From Pelagibaculum spongiae (GTDB taxonomy: Bacteria; Pseudomonadota; Gammaproteobacteria; Enterobacterales; Pelagibaculaceae): a stretch of 64,000 nt of DNA. The notes below the pieces were generated by a model. The model was not told the origin of the DNA, did no database searches, and saw only the letters and a program-made list of their open reading frames with translations. Positions 44,088 through 52,990 of the stretch are shown piece by piece; positions within the stretch are counted from its first letter, which is position 1, and every line of letters begins with the position of its first letter. The position numbers were made by a program, and so were the translations under genes. Location of the stretch: NCBI RefSeq assembly GCF_003097315.1, contig NZ_QDDL01000015.1, forward strand, positions 1-64,000. The letters are read 5' to 3'.

Positions 44088-44792
44088 TTAAGTGAGTTTA
44101 TTTTCCCCATAAGAAAACGCGACAATCTGACTTAATTCAGTAAGCGAACGACTACTTTCTCTGGCTAAGTTATTAAAAAATAACTGGGTTGATTTTAAGC
44201 TTTTTTGGCTGGTGGCACTTCCTTGAATAATATCTCTATCTCTTAGAAAGGCTTCTACATCGCGGGTTAACAAGAAGGTGTCTTTACCTAGCGCTCGAAG
44301 AGCGTAGGGACCAGTGTTGCCACCAAGGCGAGCACCGTGCTTTTTCAGGTATAACCAAAGACCTGTAATATCAGATTCAGGCCAATTCGCCACAAACTCT
44401 CCAAAACTACTGCTTTTTTCTTGTGCCTTTTCAATCATTGATGCATTGTCACGAATTGAAAAAACTTTTTTAAGATGACGAATAATCGAAGGATCTGTCG
44501 CTTTTTTTTCTAGCATTTCATCAGGCATTAATAGAATTTTTTCTATATCAAAACCAAAGAATGCCGTTTCAAAGTTATGCCATTTATTATCAACAACTCT
44601 CCAGACAAACCCACTTTGAAAAACTTTTCGAGTAAATTCTGCCAAGTATCGGTCATCGGACAGTTTTGCCAGATCCTGGTTTGATGCGGGATGACCTAGC
44701 AAACTTTCAAGAATGGCATCACCTCCTTTACGAGTGGATGCTAATTGATAAATGTTTGCAAAGGATGGATGTTTTTCTTGAGAAGTGGTCAT
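44088..44792 (-). CDS. Methyladenine glycosylase-like protein (Tag family)
   Basis: A 234-residue helical protein. LSDDRYLAEFTRKVFQSGF near residue 44 followed by WRVVDNKWHNFETAFFGFD fits the Tag/HhH-GPD block in which a Trp-flanked pocket binds 3-methyladenine, and LKKHGARLGGNTGPYALRALG near 150 fits the helix-hairpin region. E. coli Tag has about 187 residues and zinc-binding Cys/His residues that are not obvious here, so this is the related, longer subfamily of unknown substrate. It is on the same strand as the phosphatase gene but 137 bases upstream. Confidence 0.72.
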   Translation of the reverse strand: MTTSQEKHPSFANIYQLASTRKGGDAILESLLGHPASNQDLAKLSDDRYLAEFTRKVFQSGFVWRVVDNKWHNFETAFFGFDIEKILLMPDEMLEKKATDPSIIRHLKKVFSIRDNASMIEKAQEKSSSFGEFVANWPESDITGLWLYLKKHGARLGGNTGPYALRALGKDTFLLTRDVEAFLRDRDIIQGSATSQKSLKSTQLFFNNLARESSRSLTELSQIVAFSYGENKLT

Positions 44793-44911
44793 CGAATTTT
44801 GTGTTCCTTACGCAAATGCAGTTTTTGCGCATTACTGAAAGCAGAGAAAATCTGAGCGATAGACAGCACCGTCACATACTATGACGGTGTCTGTTGATGT
44901 GTTCGTGGAGT

Positions 44912-45502
44912 TTACAACTTGATTCTGGATACCAGCTCTTTTAGAGCCAGGCCTCGGTGACTCAGCTGGTTTTTGCGTTCTTTTGATAGTTGAGCGCTGG
45001 CGCAGTTTTCACTAGCGACAAAAAACAATGGGTCATAACCGAAGCCATTTTCACCACATGCTTCCGGTAAAATTTTACCTTCCCAGGCGGCTTGGCATAC
45101 CAATGGCATCGGGTCATTTTCATGGCGCATAAACACCACACAGCAATGAAAACGTGCAGTGCGCTCTGCTGCAGGTACATTTTCCATTAGTTCAAGCAGC
45201 TTGGCGTTATTGGCTGCATCGTTACCAGCTTCTCCAGCAAAGCGAGATGAATAGATTCCTGGTTGGCCTTTCAGAAAGTCGACCGCCAAACCTGAGTCGT
45301 CAGCAATTGCCGGCAAACCAGTCAATTTTGCGGCATGACGCGCCTTGATAATCGAGTTCTCAACAAAGCTCAATCCATCTTCAATCGCTTCTGGAATATC
45401 GAAATCAGATTGCGGAACGATTTCCACGTTCAGCTCGGCCAATAATTGATTCATTTCCTTGAGTTTGCCTTGGTTACCACTGGCAAGAACGATTTTCTGC
45501 AT
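44912..45502 (-). CDS. rdgB: RdgB/HAM1 non-canonical purine NTP pyrophosphatase
   Basis: A 196-residue protein. It hydrolyses dITP, ITP and XTP to protect DNA. Motifs: ASGNQGKLKEMNQLL at 7-21, FVENSIIKARHAA, ADDSGLAVDFLKGQPGIYSS and GFGYDPLFF, with LSHRGLALKEL at the end. The family start MQKIVLASGN is at 45502; the longer frame to 45763 is not homologous. GAGG lies 6 bases upstream of the ATG. Confidence 0.96.
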   Translation of the reverse strand: MQKIVLASGNQGKLKEMNQLLAELNVEIVPQSDFDIPEAIEDGLSFVENSIIKARHAAKLTGLPAIADDSGLAVDFLKGQPGIYSSRFAGEAGNDAANNAKLLELMENVPAAERTARFHCCVVFMRHENDPMPLVCQAAWEGKILPEACGENGFGYDPLFFVASENCASAQLSKERKNQLSHRGLALKELVSRIKL

Positions 45503-45757
45503 GTTTGGCCTCTGAATGCTGCAAATAGATGAAGGTTGCGGCGATGATTGAGAAATTTCCGGCATTCTATCAGTGAGCATCGCTATCTGGAAAAGCACAT
45601 TGAATAAGCGGTCAGTTTTTTCATTATTGGTGCAATCAATTGAACCAGAGACGACATATAATGGCCCGATTGAAGCTGCAGACATCGCAAAGCTATCGAC
45701 ATGATGATGGTGTTTAAGATAGATCGATGATGTCTCAAAACTTGCCAGGTGAATAAG

Positions 45758-46462
45758 ATGCAAGAGTTTGGCTACATTTCAGCCATGATGGTTGGGTTGC
45801 TGGGTGGTGTTCATTGCATAGGAATGTGCGGCGGACTAGTTGCCAGTATGACCTTGGGGATCGATCCGGCGTTGCGTCAAAAATTTTCTCAGCAGCTGCC
45901 GTTCTTACTGGCTTATAACTTTGGCCGGATCATCAGCTATAGCATTGCCGGTGCCATTTTTGGTGGTTTGAGCTGGCTACTGGGTAACTTAGCCTTCCAG
46001 CAACTGGGCAGTATTGAAGTTTTTCAACAAGGGTTACAGATTTTTGCTGGCATCTTTATGATGCTTTTGGCTGCTTATTTAGCTGGGTGGTGGCAGTTTT
46101 TAGTTAAGATCGAAAAACTTGGCGGCGGTATTTGGAAGAAAATTCAGCCATTTGCAGCAAGCTTGTTGCCAGTGAAAAATGTTCGCGGTGCATTGGTCGT
46201 CGGGCTGGTTTGGGGATGGCTGCCTTGCGGATTGGTATATAGTGTGTTGTTTTCTGCGCTGGCCACCGGTTCACCCGTTAAGGGCGCCTTTCTGATGTTC
46301 TGTTTTGGCGTGGGCACCTTGCCAACCTTATTAACGGCAGGAGGGTTTGCTGCATTCACTGCTAGGTTGGTGAAAAAGCCTTGGGTCAGACAGGTAGCCG
46401 GACTGACGGTTTTAGGATTTGGTATTTATAGTTTGATGCTCGGCCTTGGTTGGTCGTTCTAA
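45758..46462 (+). CDS. Sulfite exporter TauE/SafE-like / cytochrome-oxidase-associated membrane protein
   Basis: A 234-residue protein with about six membrane helices and the motif GGVHCIGMCGGLV near residue 16, characteristic of the COG2836 group. Members are annotated as TauE/SafE-like and are often linked to copper insertion into cbb3 oxidase or to cytochrome biogenesis. WGWLPCGLVYSVLFSALATG near residue 147 matches the second family block. AGGTG lies about 7 bases before ATG 45758. It is divergent from rdgB. Confidence 0.85.
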   Translation: MQEFGYISAMMVGLLGGVHCIGMCGGLVASMTLGIDPALRQKFSQQLPFLLAYNFGRIISYSIAGAIFGGLSWLLGNLAFQQLGSIEVFQQGLQIFAGIFMMLLAAYLAGWWQFLVKIEKLGGGIWKKIQPFAASLLPVKNVRGALVVGLVWGWLPCGLVYSVLFSALATGSPVKGAFLMFCFGVGTLPTLLTAGGFAAFTARLVKKPWVRQVAGLTVLGFGIYSLMLGLGWSF

Positions 46463-46536
46463 TAATCGTTTCTAGTGATTGATTGTTCATTCATGAGTGA
46501 TGTTTTCAATTCATAACCTAATTTATCTGGATCAAA

Positions 46537-47334
46537 ATGTTTCAAAGATATAAAGAAAGCTGGTTTTTTTACCGTGGCCATTGGCAGTCGATGGTTCGCT
46601 TAGTTTTGTTGATCAATTTTCCCCTCATTTTAGCAGTGGGATGGTTTGCACCGACTGAACAGCAGGTGATTGATCGTTTTACAATGCTCAATCAGGTTGC
46701 AGTTTCGGTGCAACAAGATTCACAACAGTCGGCGATTGAACAGCAATCCACAGATAAATTGTTATCTCAATATCAAAATTCTGAGCCGTTGTTTACGCCG
46801 GGTTTAGGGGTTTTACAGACAATTTGTTGGGCACTCTCATTAGCAGTGCTAACGCTATTCATGCAGCAAAGGATTGCCGGTCAGCCAGTCAATGAAAGCG
46901 CATTATTTCGCCAAGGTTTAAAACTGTTGGGTATGGTGGGTGTCGCAACTTTACTGATTAATATGCTGGTGGTAATGGGGCTGCAACTTTTCATTTTACC
47001 CGGAGTTTGGCTGATGATGAAAACGACTTTTGTACCGTTTTTGATTGTTGAAGATCGGTTGTCTCCACTTAAAGCATTTCGCCAAAGCCTGATAATGACC
47101 CGGGGAATTGCGTCACAAATGTTCCTTGGAATGGTACTCACTGGCATTATTGGTTTGTTAGTTTTCACATTTACTGCAGGTCTGCTGGGTTTTATTGCCT
47201 TCCCCGCTAGGCTGATGGTTGCAACCACCTTGATGTTGTTGGCGATGAGTTTCAACACCGTGTTCTTTTATCGTTATTTTTGTTTAATAAAAGAAAGTAT
47301 GCCGAAACAGCCAGGTTCACATCAGCAGTACTAG
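46537..47334 (+). CDS. YciC/UPF0259-like multipass membrane protein
   Basis: A 265-residue protein with about six membrane helices. LQLFILPGVWLMMKTTFVPF and LIVEDRLSPLKAFRQSLIMT (about 150-185) match the UPF0259/YciC pattern; function of that family is unknown. A polar Gln/Ser-rich loop lies near residues 55-85. It ends 14 bases before the rhombosortase gene, so they are probably cotranscribed. Confidence 0.75.
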   Translation: MFQRYKESWFFYRGHWQSMVRLVLLINFPLILAVGWFAPTEQQVIDRFTMLNQVAVSVQQDSQQSAIEQQSTDKLLSQYQNSEPLFTPGLGVLQTICWALSLAVLTLFMQQRIAGQPVNESALFRQGLKLLGMVGVATLLINMLVVMGLQLFILPGVWLMMKTTFVPFLIVEDRLSPLKAFRQSLIMTRGIASQMFLGMVLTGIIGLLVFTFTAGLLGFIAFPARLMVATTLMLLAMSFNTVFFYRYFCLIKESMPKQPGSHQQY

Positions 47335-47348
47335 CAAAGGAAGTAACT

Positions 47349-47966
47349 ATGTTGGCAAAAACGATTCAGTACTGGCGAGATTATGGCTTTATTGCTCTGG
47401 TGGTGTTGTGTTCAACACTTATCCAAGTCATGCAGCCAGACTCTAACTTGTTATTGCGCTATCAAAATAATATGGCAGAACTGGATCAATGGTGGCGGTT
47501 ACTGAGTGGTAATTTTGCTCACTTGGGTTGGGAGCATTTAATGTTAAATGCTTCGGGCCTCATTCTGATGGCGGTGCTATTTCGCAATCACTTTACCTTC
47601 ATGAGCTGGTTTTTAACTTTCCTGATTTGCGGTACAGCGGTCGGCGGTGGTTTGCTGATTTTTAACCCAGAGCTAATTTGGTATGTCGGTTTAAGCGGTG
47701 TATTACACGGCATTTGGGGTGTTGGTGCTTGGTTGGATATTCGCCAAGGTATTAACAGCGGTTTTGCTTTGCTATTAGTGCTGATAGGTAAATTAGTTTG
47801 GGAACAATACTCAGGGGCCGATATTGGCTTGGCTGAAACCATCGGCGGTAATGTGGTAGTTGACGCACACTTTTATGGTGGCGTTGCTGGCTTGCTTTTG
47901 GGGGCTTTATTTTACGCCATACGTCTGACACCAGAGCAGACGCCTAAACCAGCGATTGTCGACTGA
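47349..47966 (+). CDS. rrtA: Rhombosortase (rhomboid-family protease)
   Basis: A 205-residue protein with about six membrane helices. The N-terminal block WWRLLSGNFAHLGWEHLMLN, the catalytic Ser in GLSGVLHGIWG near residue 116 and the His in DAHFYGGVAGLLLG near residue 175 are the rhombosortase pattern. The family cleaves proteins with C-terminal GlyGly-CTERM tails on their way to the outer surface. Such a tail is at the C-terminus of the protein at 32047-35055 in this window. AAGGAAG lies just upstream of ATG 47349; the frame opens earlier inside the preceding gene. Confidence 0.88.
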   Translation: MLAKTIQYWRDYGFIALVVLCSTLIQVMQPDSNLLLRYQNNMAELDQWWRLLSGNFAHLGWEHLMLNASGLILMAVLFRNHFTFMSWFLTFLICGTAVGGGLLIFNPELIWYVGLSGVLHGIWGVGAWLDIRQGINSGFALLLVLIGKLVWEQYSGADIGLAETIGGNVVVDAHFYGGVAGLLLGALFYAIRLTPEQTPKPAIVD

Positions 47967-48017
47967 TCGAGTTTGAGACAAACTGCGAAAAACAGTCAGG
48001 TATCGAAGCTGCTATTA

Positions 48018-48653
48018 ATGAATCAAGATACGAAAAAAATTATCGACATCGACACTTGGAATCGAAAAGAGCATTTCGAGTTCTTCCGTAATTTTGCCGA
48101 TCCTTATTTTGGCTATTGCGTCAATATTGATTGCAGCCAAGCGCGCCAAACCGCTAGGCAAAAGCAGCAGTCCTTTTATCTCACCTATTTGCATGCTGCT
48201 ACCAAGGCGGCCAATAGCATTGAAGAGTTTCGCACTCGATATGTAGCTGGTCAGGTGGTGTGTTATGAGCAGGTAAACATTTCACCTACGGTGCTGCGTG
48301 ATGATAAAACCATGGGGTTTAGTTATATCGATTATCACCCGGATTTTTCAATATTTAGCAAAAACGCTCAAATTGAAACTGCTCGAGTGAAAGCATCGAC
48401 GGGCTTATGTTTAGGTGAGCAGCCGCCGAATACCTTGCATGCAACTGTCATCCCTTGGCAGAGTTTTAGCTCGATTGATCATGTACGTTTTGGTGATGAA
48501 GAGGATGTGGTGCCTAAGCTGGCGTTTGGTAAAACATTTGAACAAGACGGCAAGTTGATGATTCCGGTGTCGATGCATGCACACCACGCTTTTATGGATG
48601 GCTACCATGTTGGCTTGTTCTTTGAGCGACTAGAAGAATATCTACAGCAATAA
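48018..48653 (+). CDS. CatA-like chloramphenicol acetyltransferase family protein
   Basis: A 211-residue protein of normal CAT length. HHAFMDGYHVGLF near residue 195 carries the catalytic His and matches the HHAVCDGFH block of trimeric CAT. Other typical blocks are TWNRKEHFEFFRNF near residue 10 and YLTYLHAATKAANSIEEFR near 44. True CATs acetylate chloramphenicol with acetyl-CoA; environmental relatives may use other acceptors. No mobile element, integron or other resistance gene is adjacent, and the composition matches neighbours, so it looks like a resident gene. ATG 48018 is chosen; the frame opens at 47973. Confidence 0.85.
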   Translation: MNQDTKKIIDIDTWNRKEHFEFFRNFADPYFGYCVNIDCSQARQTARQKQQSFYLTYLHAATKAANSIEEFRTRYVAGQVVCYEQVNISPTVLRDDKTMGFSYIDYHPDFSIFSKNAQIETARVKASTGLCLGEQPPNTLHATVIPWQSFSSIDHVRFGDEEDVVPKLAFGKTFEQDGKLMIPVSMHAHHAFMDGYHVGLFFERLEEYLQQ

Positions 48654-48660
48654 ATCTTAG

Positions 48661-49035
48661 TTAGTGCTGGCTGAAATGCTTTTTCAGCCAGCTGAATGAC
48701 ATCACTCCAGCAAATATGCCCCAAAAAATCATCATACCCACTGCATCTGCGGCAATATCCATCCATGAAAAATAACGCCATGGCAGTAATAACTGTAGTA
48801 ATTCAATTAGTAAGGCAAAGCTAATCAGGCCGACAACTTGAATGGTTGCAGGTATTTTGGGTAAAGCGATTCGACAATGCGCTGCTAAAAACGTGAAGGC
48901 GATTATGTGGAGTAGCTTGTCATTATAATGACCAATTAATGGCACAGATCCTTGCCTTAAAGCTAGCCATAGCACTATAGCTAAACTGGCCAGCAAGCTG
49001 GCTACCCACAGGGTTGGAAGGCGTTTTCTATCCAT
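48661..49035 (-). CDS. VanZ-like membrane protein
   Basis: A 124-residue protein with four membrane helices and the block HYNDKLLHIIAFTFLA near residue 37, then ELLQLLLPWRYFSWMDIAADAVG near residue 78, which is the VanZ-like pattern. Function is unknown for most members; VanZ itself gives low-level teicoplanin resistance. It is convergent with the CAT gene across 7 bases, with no terminator seen between them. Confidence 0.85.
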   Translation of the reverse strand: MDRKRLPTLWVASLLASLAIVLWLALRQGSVPLIGHYNDKLLHIIAFTFLAAHCRIALPKIPATIQVVGLISFALLIELLQLLLPWRYFSWMDIAADAVGMMIFWGIFAGVMSFSWLKKHFSQH

Positions 49036-49527
49036 ATTCCGGCCAAAATTTTTACGATTGCTGAAGCCTAACGATAAAAAAACTGCTTTTCCAGAAATTT
49101 CACGATGATTAGTGATATTGAAAGCAGGCTAAAGAAAAACTTTCAATTCACATTGATTCTGGATAAAAACCTATCTCAGCAGGTTATGATTAAGTATTCA
49201 TAACAAAATGAGAGATGTTAGTCACAAATTATACTCAATAAAAGAATCAGGCTGCGAGTGAGTTTTTTCTCTCAAAGTGCAATATATATTGAATATAGAA
49301 AAATTAAGCATTTACTAACAGTTTTAGTTAGTAAAGTGCCTTGCTTAAGTAAGAGCAATGGAAATAAATAACCTTCCTGTGTCTTCTCTTAGATCATCCC
49401 TGAGCCTCGGCTAAGCGTGACATTTTGTTATAAAATAGCTATTCGCTTCGCTCAGAACGACCTACATTAAAGGTGTTTATTTATTTCTATGCATCTAAGG
49501 TCTAATTGCGATCAACTGGAGAAAATA
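49036..49527. other. Gene-free AT-rich stretch with an inverted repeat
   Basis: I see no gene. TTTACTAAC (49311-49319) and GTTAGTAAA (49327-49335) form a perfect 9-base stem with a 7-base loop but no T-run follows. Near 49440 GCTATTCGCTTCGCTCAGAA resembles short interspersed GC-rich repeats. The promoters of the VanZ gene (minus) and the small peptide gene (plus) may lie here. Confidence 0.45.
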
Positions 49528-49683
49528 GTGACAAAACAACCTATGAAAAAACCACCACAAATGAAAAAACATATCTGGAAGCAACATCTTGATTGGATGC
49601 AGGTAATGAAGGAAGGCATGTTAACCGGTGAGCAAAGCGCTCAAAAAAGAGCGGTTCAACCGATCAGTAAAATTGAAAAATAA
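49528..49683 (+). CDS. Small basic hypothetical protein (51 residues)
   Basis: A Lys/Gln/Met-rich peptide starting MTKQPMKKPPQMKKHIWKQH and ending SKIEK. GTG 49528 is favoured because GGAG at 49518-49521 lies 6 bases upstream; ATG 49489 and ATG 49543 are alternatives. No signal peptide, membrane helix or known family is seen. The ribosome-binding site and lack of an overlapping gene are the only support. Confidence 0.45.
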   Translation: MTKQPMKKPPQMKKHIWKQHLDWMQVMKEGMLTGEQSAQKRAVQPISKIEK

Positions 49684-49695
49684 GTAGTTTTTATT

Positions 49696-50433
49696 TTATT
49701 GCTTATAAGGCTTAGGCGTTCGAGCAATGGTCCAGATATCAATTTTAATGGACGGGTGTTGCTTGAGAATGGTTTTGCACAATTCTCGGCTAGTGGCACC
49801 AGTGGTCATTACATCATCAATCAATGCAATATGACGAACCTCAGCGGCTAGTTTCTGTTTTAAAATAAACGCTTTTCTCAAATTCCTACTACGTTGCTTG
49901 GCTTCTAATCCTTGTTGCGAAGGTGTGGAGCGTATCCGTCTTAAACAATGGCAATCGAGCGGAATCGACAACCCCTTGCTTAACTCCAGCGCGACTTCTG
50001 CCGATTGATTAAAACCTCGAAACAAGCCTCTTTTCCAATGTAATGGAACCGGCAACAGTAATTGCGGTGTCGGTTGGTCAGTATATTTTTTGTTAACCGC
50101 TTGAGCGAGCATTTGCCCGAGAAAACGGCTGTGGTTAAACCGCCGATAATATTTGAACTGTCCAATCAAACTGGCAATTGGTGCACGATAAACCAATGCT
50201 GAAATTGCCCGGTTCCAGGGAGGTTTTTCTTTTATACATTGTGCGCACAAGCTACCCGCTGCGGCTGATGCCGGCATCGGTAAGTCGCACAAACCACAAC
50301 CATGTTCCAGCCAGGGCAGCTTGCTCCAGCAATCATCACAGATGGATTTGCTTTGATCGCGTAAACACAGCTGACACGGATTAGTCAGCCATTGGGTTAG
50401 TTGTTGAATAATATCTGTATGAAAATTAACCAT
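49696..50433 (-). CDS. comF: ComF family amidophosphoribosyltransferase-like protein
   Basis: A 245-residue protein. The N-terminal double zinc ribbon has CQLC, CDDC, CGLC and CAQC pairs (about 20-66). The C-terminal phosphoribosyltransferase domain has the PRPP motif IALIDDVMTTGATSREL near residue 207 and PLHWKRGLFRGFNQSAEVA near 130. In transformable bacteria ComF helps single-stranded DNA enter the cytoplasm; in E. coli GntX has a related form. It is divergent from bioB, a common arrangement in gammaproteobacteria. Confidence 0.92.
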   Translation of the reverse strand: MVNFHTDIIQQLTQWLTNPCQLCLRDQSKSICDDCWSKLPWLEHGCGLCDLPMPASAAAGSLCAQCIKEKPPWNRAISALVYRAPIASLIGQFKYYRRFNHSRFLGQMLAQAVNKKYTDQPTPQLLLPVPLHWKRGLFRGFNQSAEVALELSKGLSIPLDCHCLRRIRSTPSQQGLEAKQRSRNLRKAFILKQKLAAEVRHIALIDDVMTTGATSRELCKTILKQHPSIKIDIWTIARTPKPYKQ

Positions 50434-50680
50434 TGGTAAACTTACGGTGTCGGGCTATGTTGACAGAAATTGAGTCAGCCGGAGAACATGCGATGCGTTT
50501 GTTTTCGAGTAGTGACTCAACAGGCTGACTCGGCTTTAGTAGGCTTAGATTTAATAGGTCTAGATCTAGCAGGCTCCGGTTTAGTCGCTTTAGATTGAGT
50601 AAAGCTCTGAATCGTCGAGCTGCCGATGTAACCGGTAATCGACTGTACTGCTCTTCATTATTATTCGAGGTTAGAAAAGA

Positions 50681-51763
50681 ATGACTGTCACTACCCAGCC
50701 TAATGCTGAACTGCTGAATCGACTGGGCGAAGTTCGCCATGACTGGACTCGAGAGCAAATTCAAAATCTGTTTGAAATGCCGTTTATGGATTTGGTATTT
50801 CAGGCACAAAGTCTGCATCGTCAGCATTTTGATCAGAACCAAGTTCAAGTCAGCACCTTGCTGAGCATTAAAACCGGTGCTTGCCCGGAAGATTGTGCCT
50901 ATTGCCCGCAGAGCGCGCGCTATAACACCGGCTTGGAAAAAGAGCGTTTGTTGGCTGTGGATAAAGTGCTGGAAGAAGCTAAAGCCGCTAAAGCCAAGGG
51001 CGCGACCCGTTTTTGTATGGGCGCTGCTTGGCGCTGTCCGCGTGACCGAGATTTGCCGCATGTGGTAGATATGGTGCGTCAGGTAAAATCGATTGGCCTG
51101 GAAACTTGCATGACATTGGGCATGCTCAGTGAAGATCACAGCAAAGCGTTGGCGGATGCCGGTCTGGATTACTACAACCACAATCTAGATACCTCCCGCG
51201 AGTATTACGACGAAATCATCACCACGCGTACTTACCAAGATAGACTGGATACTTTGGCCAATGTGCGAAAGGCTGGTATGAAAGTATGTGCCGGTGGAAT
51301 TGTTGGGATGGGCGAGGAGCGCAAAGATCGCGTTGGGCTGTTAATGGAGCTGGCGAATCTTGAGCAGCAGCCAGAATCGGTGCCAGTTAACCAATTAGTT
51401 GCGTGTGCCGGTACACCACTAGAAGGCACCGAAGCGATTGACCCATTTGAATTTGTCCGCTGTATTGCTGTAGCGCGTATTATGATGCCGCAATCTCATG
51501 TGCGGTTATCGGCTGGTCGTGAAAACATGAACGACCAGATGCAAGCCATGTGCTTTATGGCCGGTGCCAATTCTATTTTTTATGGCGATAAATTGTTGAC
51601 GACGGCTAACCCAGAATCTAATAGCGATATGCGTTTATTTAAACGGTTAGGTATTAACCGCGAAGAGCACATTATCGATGATATGAAAAAACCAGAGCCG
51701 GTGAATAATCACCTGTTTTATGATGCCAGTGCATTAAATGCTGAACAGGCCGCTAGCCAGTAA
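50681..51763 (+). CDS. bioB: Biotin synthase
   Basis: A 360-residue radical-SAM enzyme that inserts sulfur into dethiobiotin. The radical-SAM cysteines are Cys68, Cys72 and Cys75 in [10 protein letters not shown]; further conserved blocks are [25 protein letters not shown] and [21 protein letters not shown] precedes the ATG. It starts the bioB-bioF-bioH-bioC unit. No clear BirA operator was found in the 247 bases shared with comF. Confidence 0.97.
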   Translation: MTVTTQPNAELLNRLGEVRHDWTREQIQNLFEMPFMDLVFQAQSLHRQHFDQNQVQVSTLLSIKTGACPEDCAYCPQSARYNTGLEKERLLAVDKVLEEAKAAKAKGATRFCMGAAWRCPRDRDLPHVVDMVRQVKSIGLETCMTLGMLSEDHSKALADAGLDYYNHNLDTSREYYDEIITTRTYQDRLDTLANVRKAGMKVCAGGIVGMGEERKDRVGLLMELANLEQQPESVPVNQLVACAGTPLEGTEAIDPFEFVRCIAVARIMMPQSHVRLSAGRENMNDQMQAMCFMAGANSIFYGDKLLTTANPESNSDMRLFKRLGINREEHIIDDMKKPEPVNNHLFYDASALNAEQAASQ

Positions 51764-51764
51764 T

Positions 51765-52949
51765 ATGGCCGACACCTTGAACAGCACAGCAACTGATTGG
51801 CAACAGCAGTTGCAACAACAGTTATCTGATCGGCGCGATGCAAATTTGTATCGCCGCCGAATCACGGTTGATGGTCCACAAGGTCGCTTATTGCACGTTG
51901 AAGGTAAGCAGTATTTATCTTTCTGCAATAATGATTACCTCGGTCTAGCAAATCATCCCAAAATAAAAGCTGCTGCTGCACAAGCCATTGAAACTGATGG
52001 TTTTGGTGGCGGTGCTTCGCATTTGGTGTGTGGCCATAATCATTGGCACCACTTAGCAGAACAAAAGCTGGCGCAATTAACCGGCCGTGATCGGGTGTTA
52101 TTATTCTCCACCGGTTATATGGCCAATTTAGGTGCGATTAATGCGCTGGTTGGCCGGGGTGATTTTATTTTTCAGGATAAATTAAATCATGCCTCTTTAA
52201 TTGATGGTGCACTGTTGTCCCAAGCAAAATTTCAGCGCTATCGGCACAATGATTTACCTCACCTTGAAAGACTGCTTGAGAAAACCCCAGATACTGGTCG
52301 TAAGCTGATTGTCAGCGACGGTGTATTCAGCATGGATGGTGATTTGCCTCGCTTGCCTGAGCTGGCCAAATTGGCTCAGCAGCACAATGCCATTTTAATG
52401 GTTGATGATGCGCACGGTTTCGGCACCATCGGTGCAACCGGTGGTGGGATTGCCGAGCAGTGCAATCTAAACCAGCAACAGTTGCCGGTGCTAGTCGGCA
52501 CACTGGGTAAGGCTTTTGGCTGCTTTGGTGCTTTTGTTGCTGGCAGTGAAACTGTGATTGAAACGCTGATACAACAAGCGCGATCTTATATTTACACCAC
52601 TTCTATGCCGCCTTCGACTGCCGCTGCGATTGCACAGTCGGTCGATTTAGTGATGGAACAAAGCTGGCGCAGGGATAAACTACAGCAGTTGATTGCACGT
52701 TTTAGAAGCGGCGCCCAGCAGTTGGGTTTGCAGCTAATGGACTCCAATACGCCGATTCAACCGATTCTTTTAGGTGATGAAGCAACCGCAATTGCAGCGA
52801 GCGAAAAGCTTAAAGCAGCTGGTTTGTGGGTGACTGCAATTCGACCACCGACTGTGCCCAAGGGCACCAGTCGATTACGGATTACGTTTAGCGCCGATCA
52901 TAGCGAAGCAGATATTGATCGCTTGTTATCGGCACTAGAAAAGATTTAA
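51765..52949 (+). CDS. bioF: 8-amino-7-oxononanoate synthase
   Basis: A 394-residue PLP enzyme that condenses pimeloyl-ACP with alanine. The PLP lysine lies in GTLGKAFGCFG; FCNNDYLGLANHP, GGGASHLVCGHNHWH and VDDAHGFGTIG are typical. ATG 51765 is one base after the bioB stop, so the genes are coupled; the longer frame from 51738 lies inside bioB. Confidence 0.96.
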   Translation: MADTLNSTATDWQQQLQQQLSDRRDANLYRRRITVDGPQGRLLHVEGKQYLSFCNNDYLGLANHPKIKAAAAQAIETDGFGGGASHLVCGHNHWHHLAEQKLAQLTGRDRVLLFSTGYMANLGAINALVGRGDFIFQDKLNHASLIDGALLSQAKFQRYRHNDLPHLERLLEKTPDTGRKLIVSDGVFSMDGDLPRLPELAKLAQQHNAILMVDDAHGFGTIGATGGGIAEQCNLNQQQLPVLVGTLGKAFGCFGAFVAGSETVIETLIQQARSYIYTTSMPPSTAAAIAQSVDLVMEQSWRRDKLQQLIARFRSGAQQLGLQLMDSNTPIQPILLGDEATAIAASEKLKAAGLWVTAIRPPTVPKGTSRLRITFSADHSEADIDRLLSALEKI

Positions 52950-52990
52950 TTTTTAATCACAAGCTTTTGCATATAGATGGTAATGACACA

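Noticed and set aside
50434..50680. BirA operator in the comF-bioB region
   Set aside because: Only a half-like TTGGTAAAC near 50433 was seen; no matching GTTTAC half at the usual distance.
50426..51181. Long minus-strand open frame opposite the 5' part of bioB
   Set aside because: It overlaps bioB and the bioB promoter region, has a repetitive Leu/Ser/Arg composition from TAG/CTAG-rich DNA, and matches no protein family.
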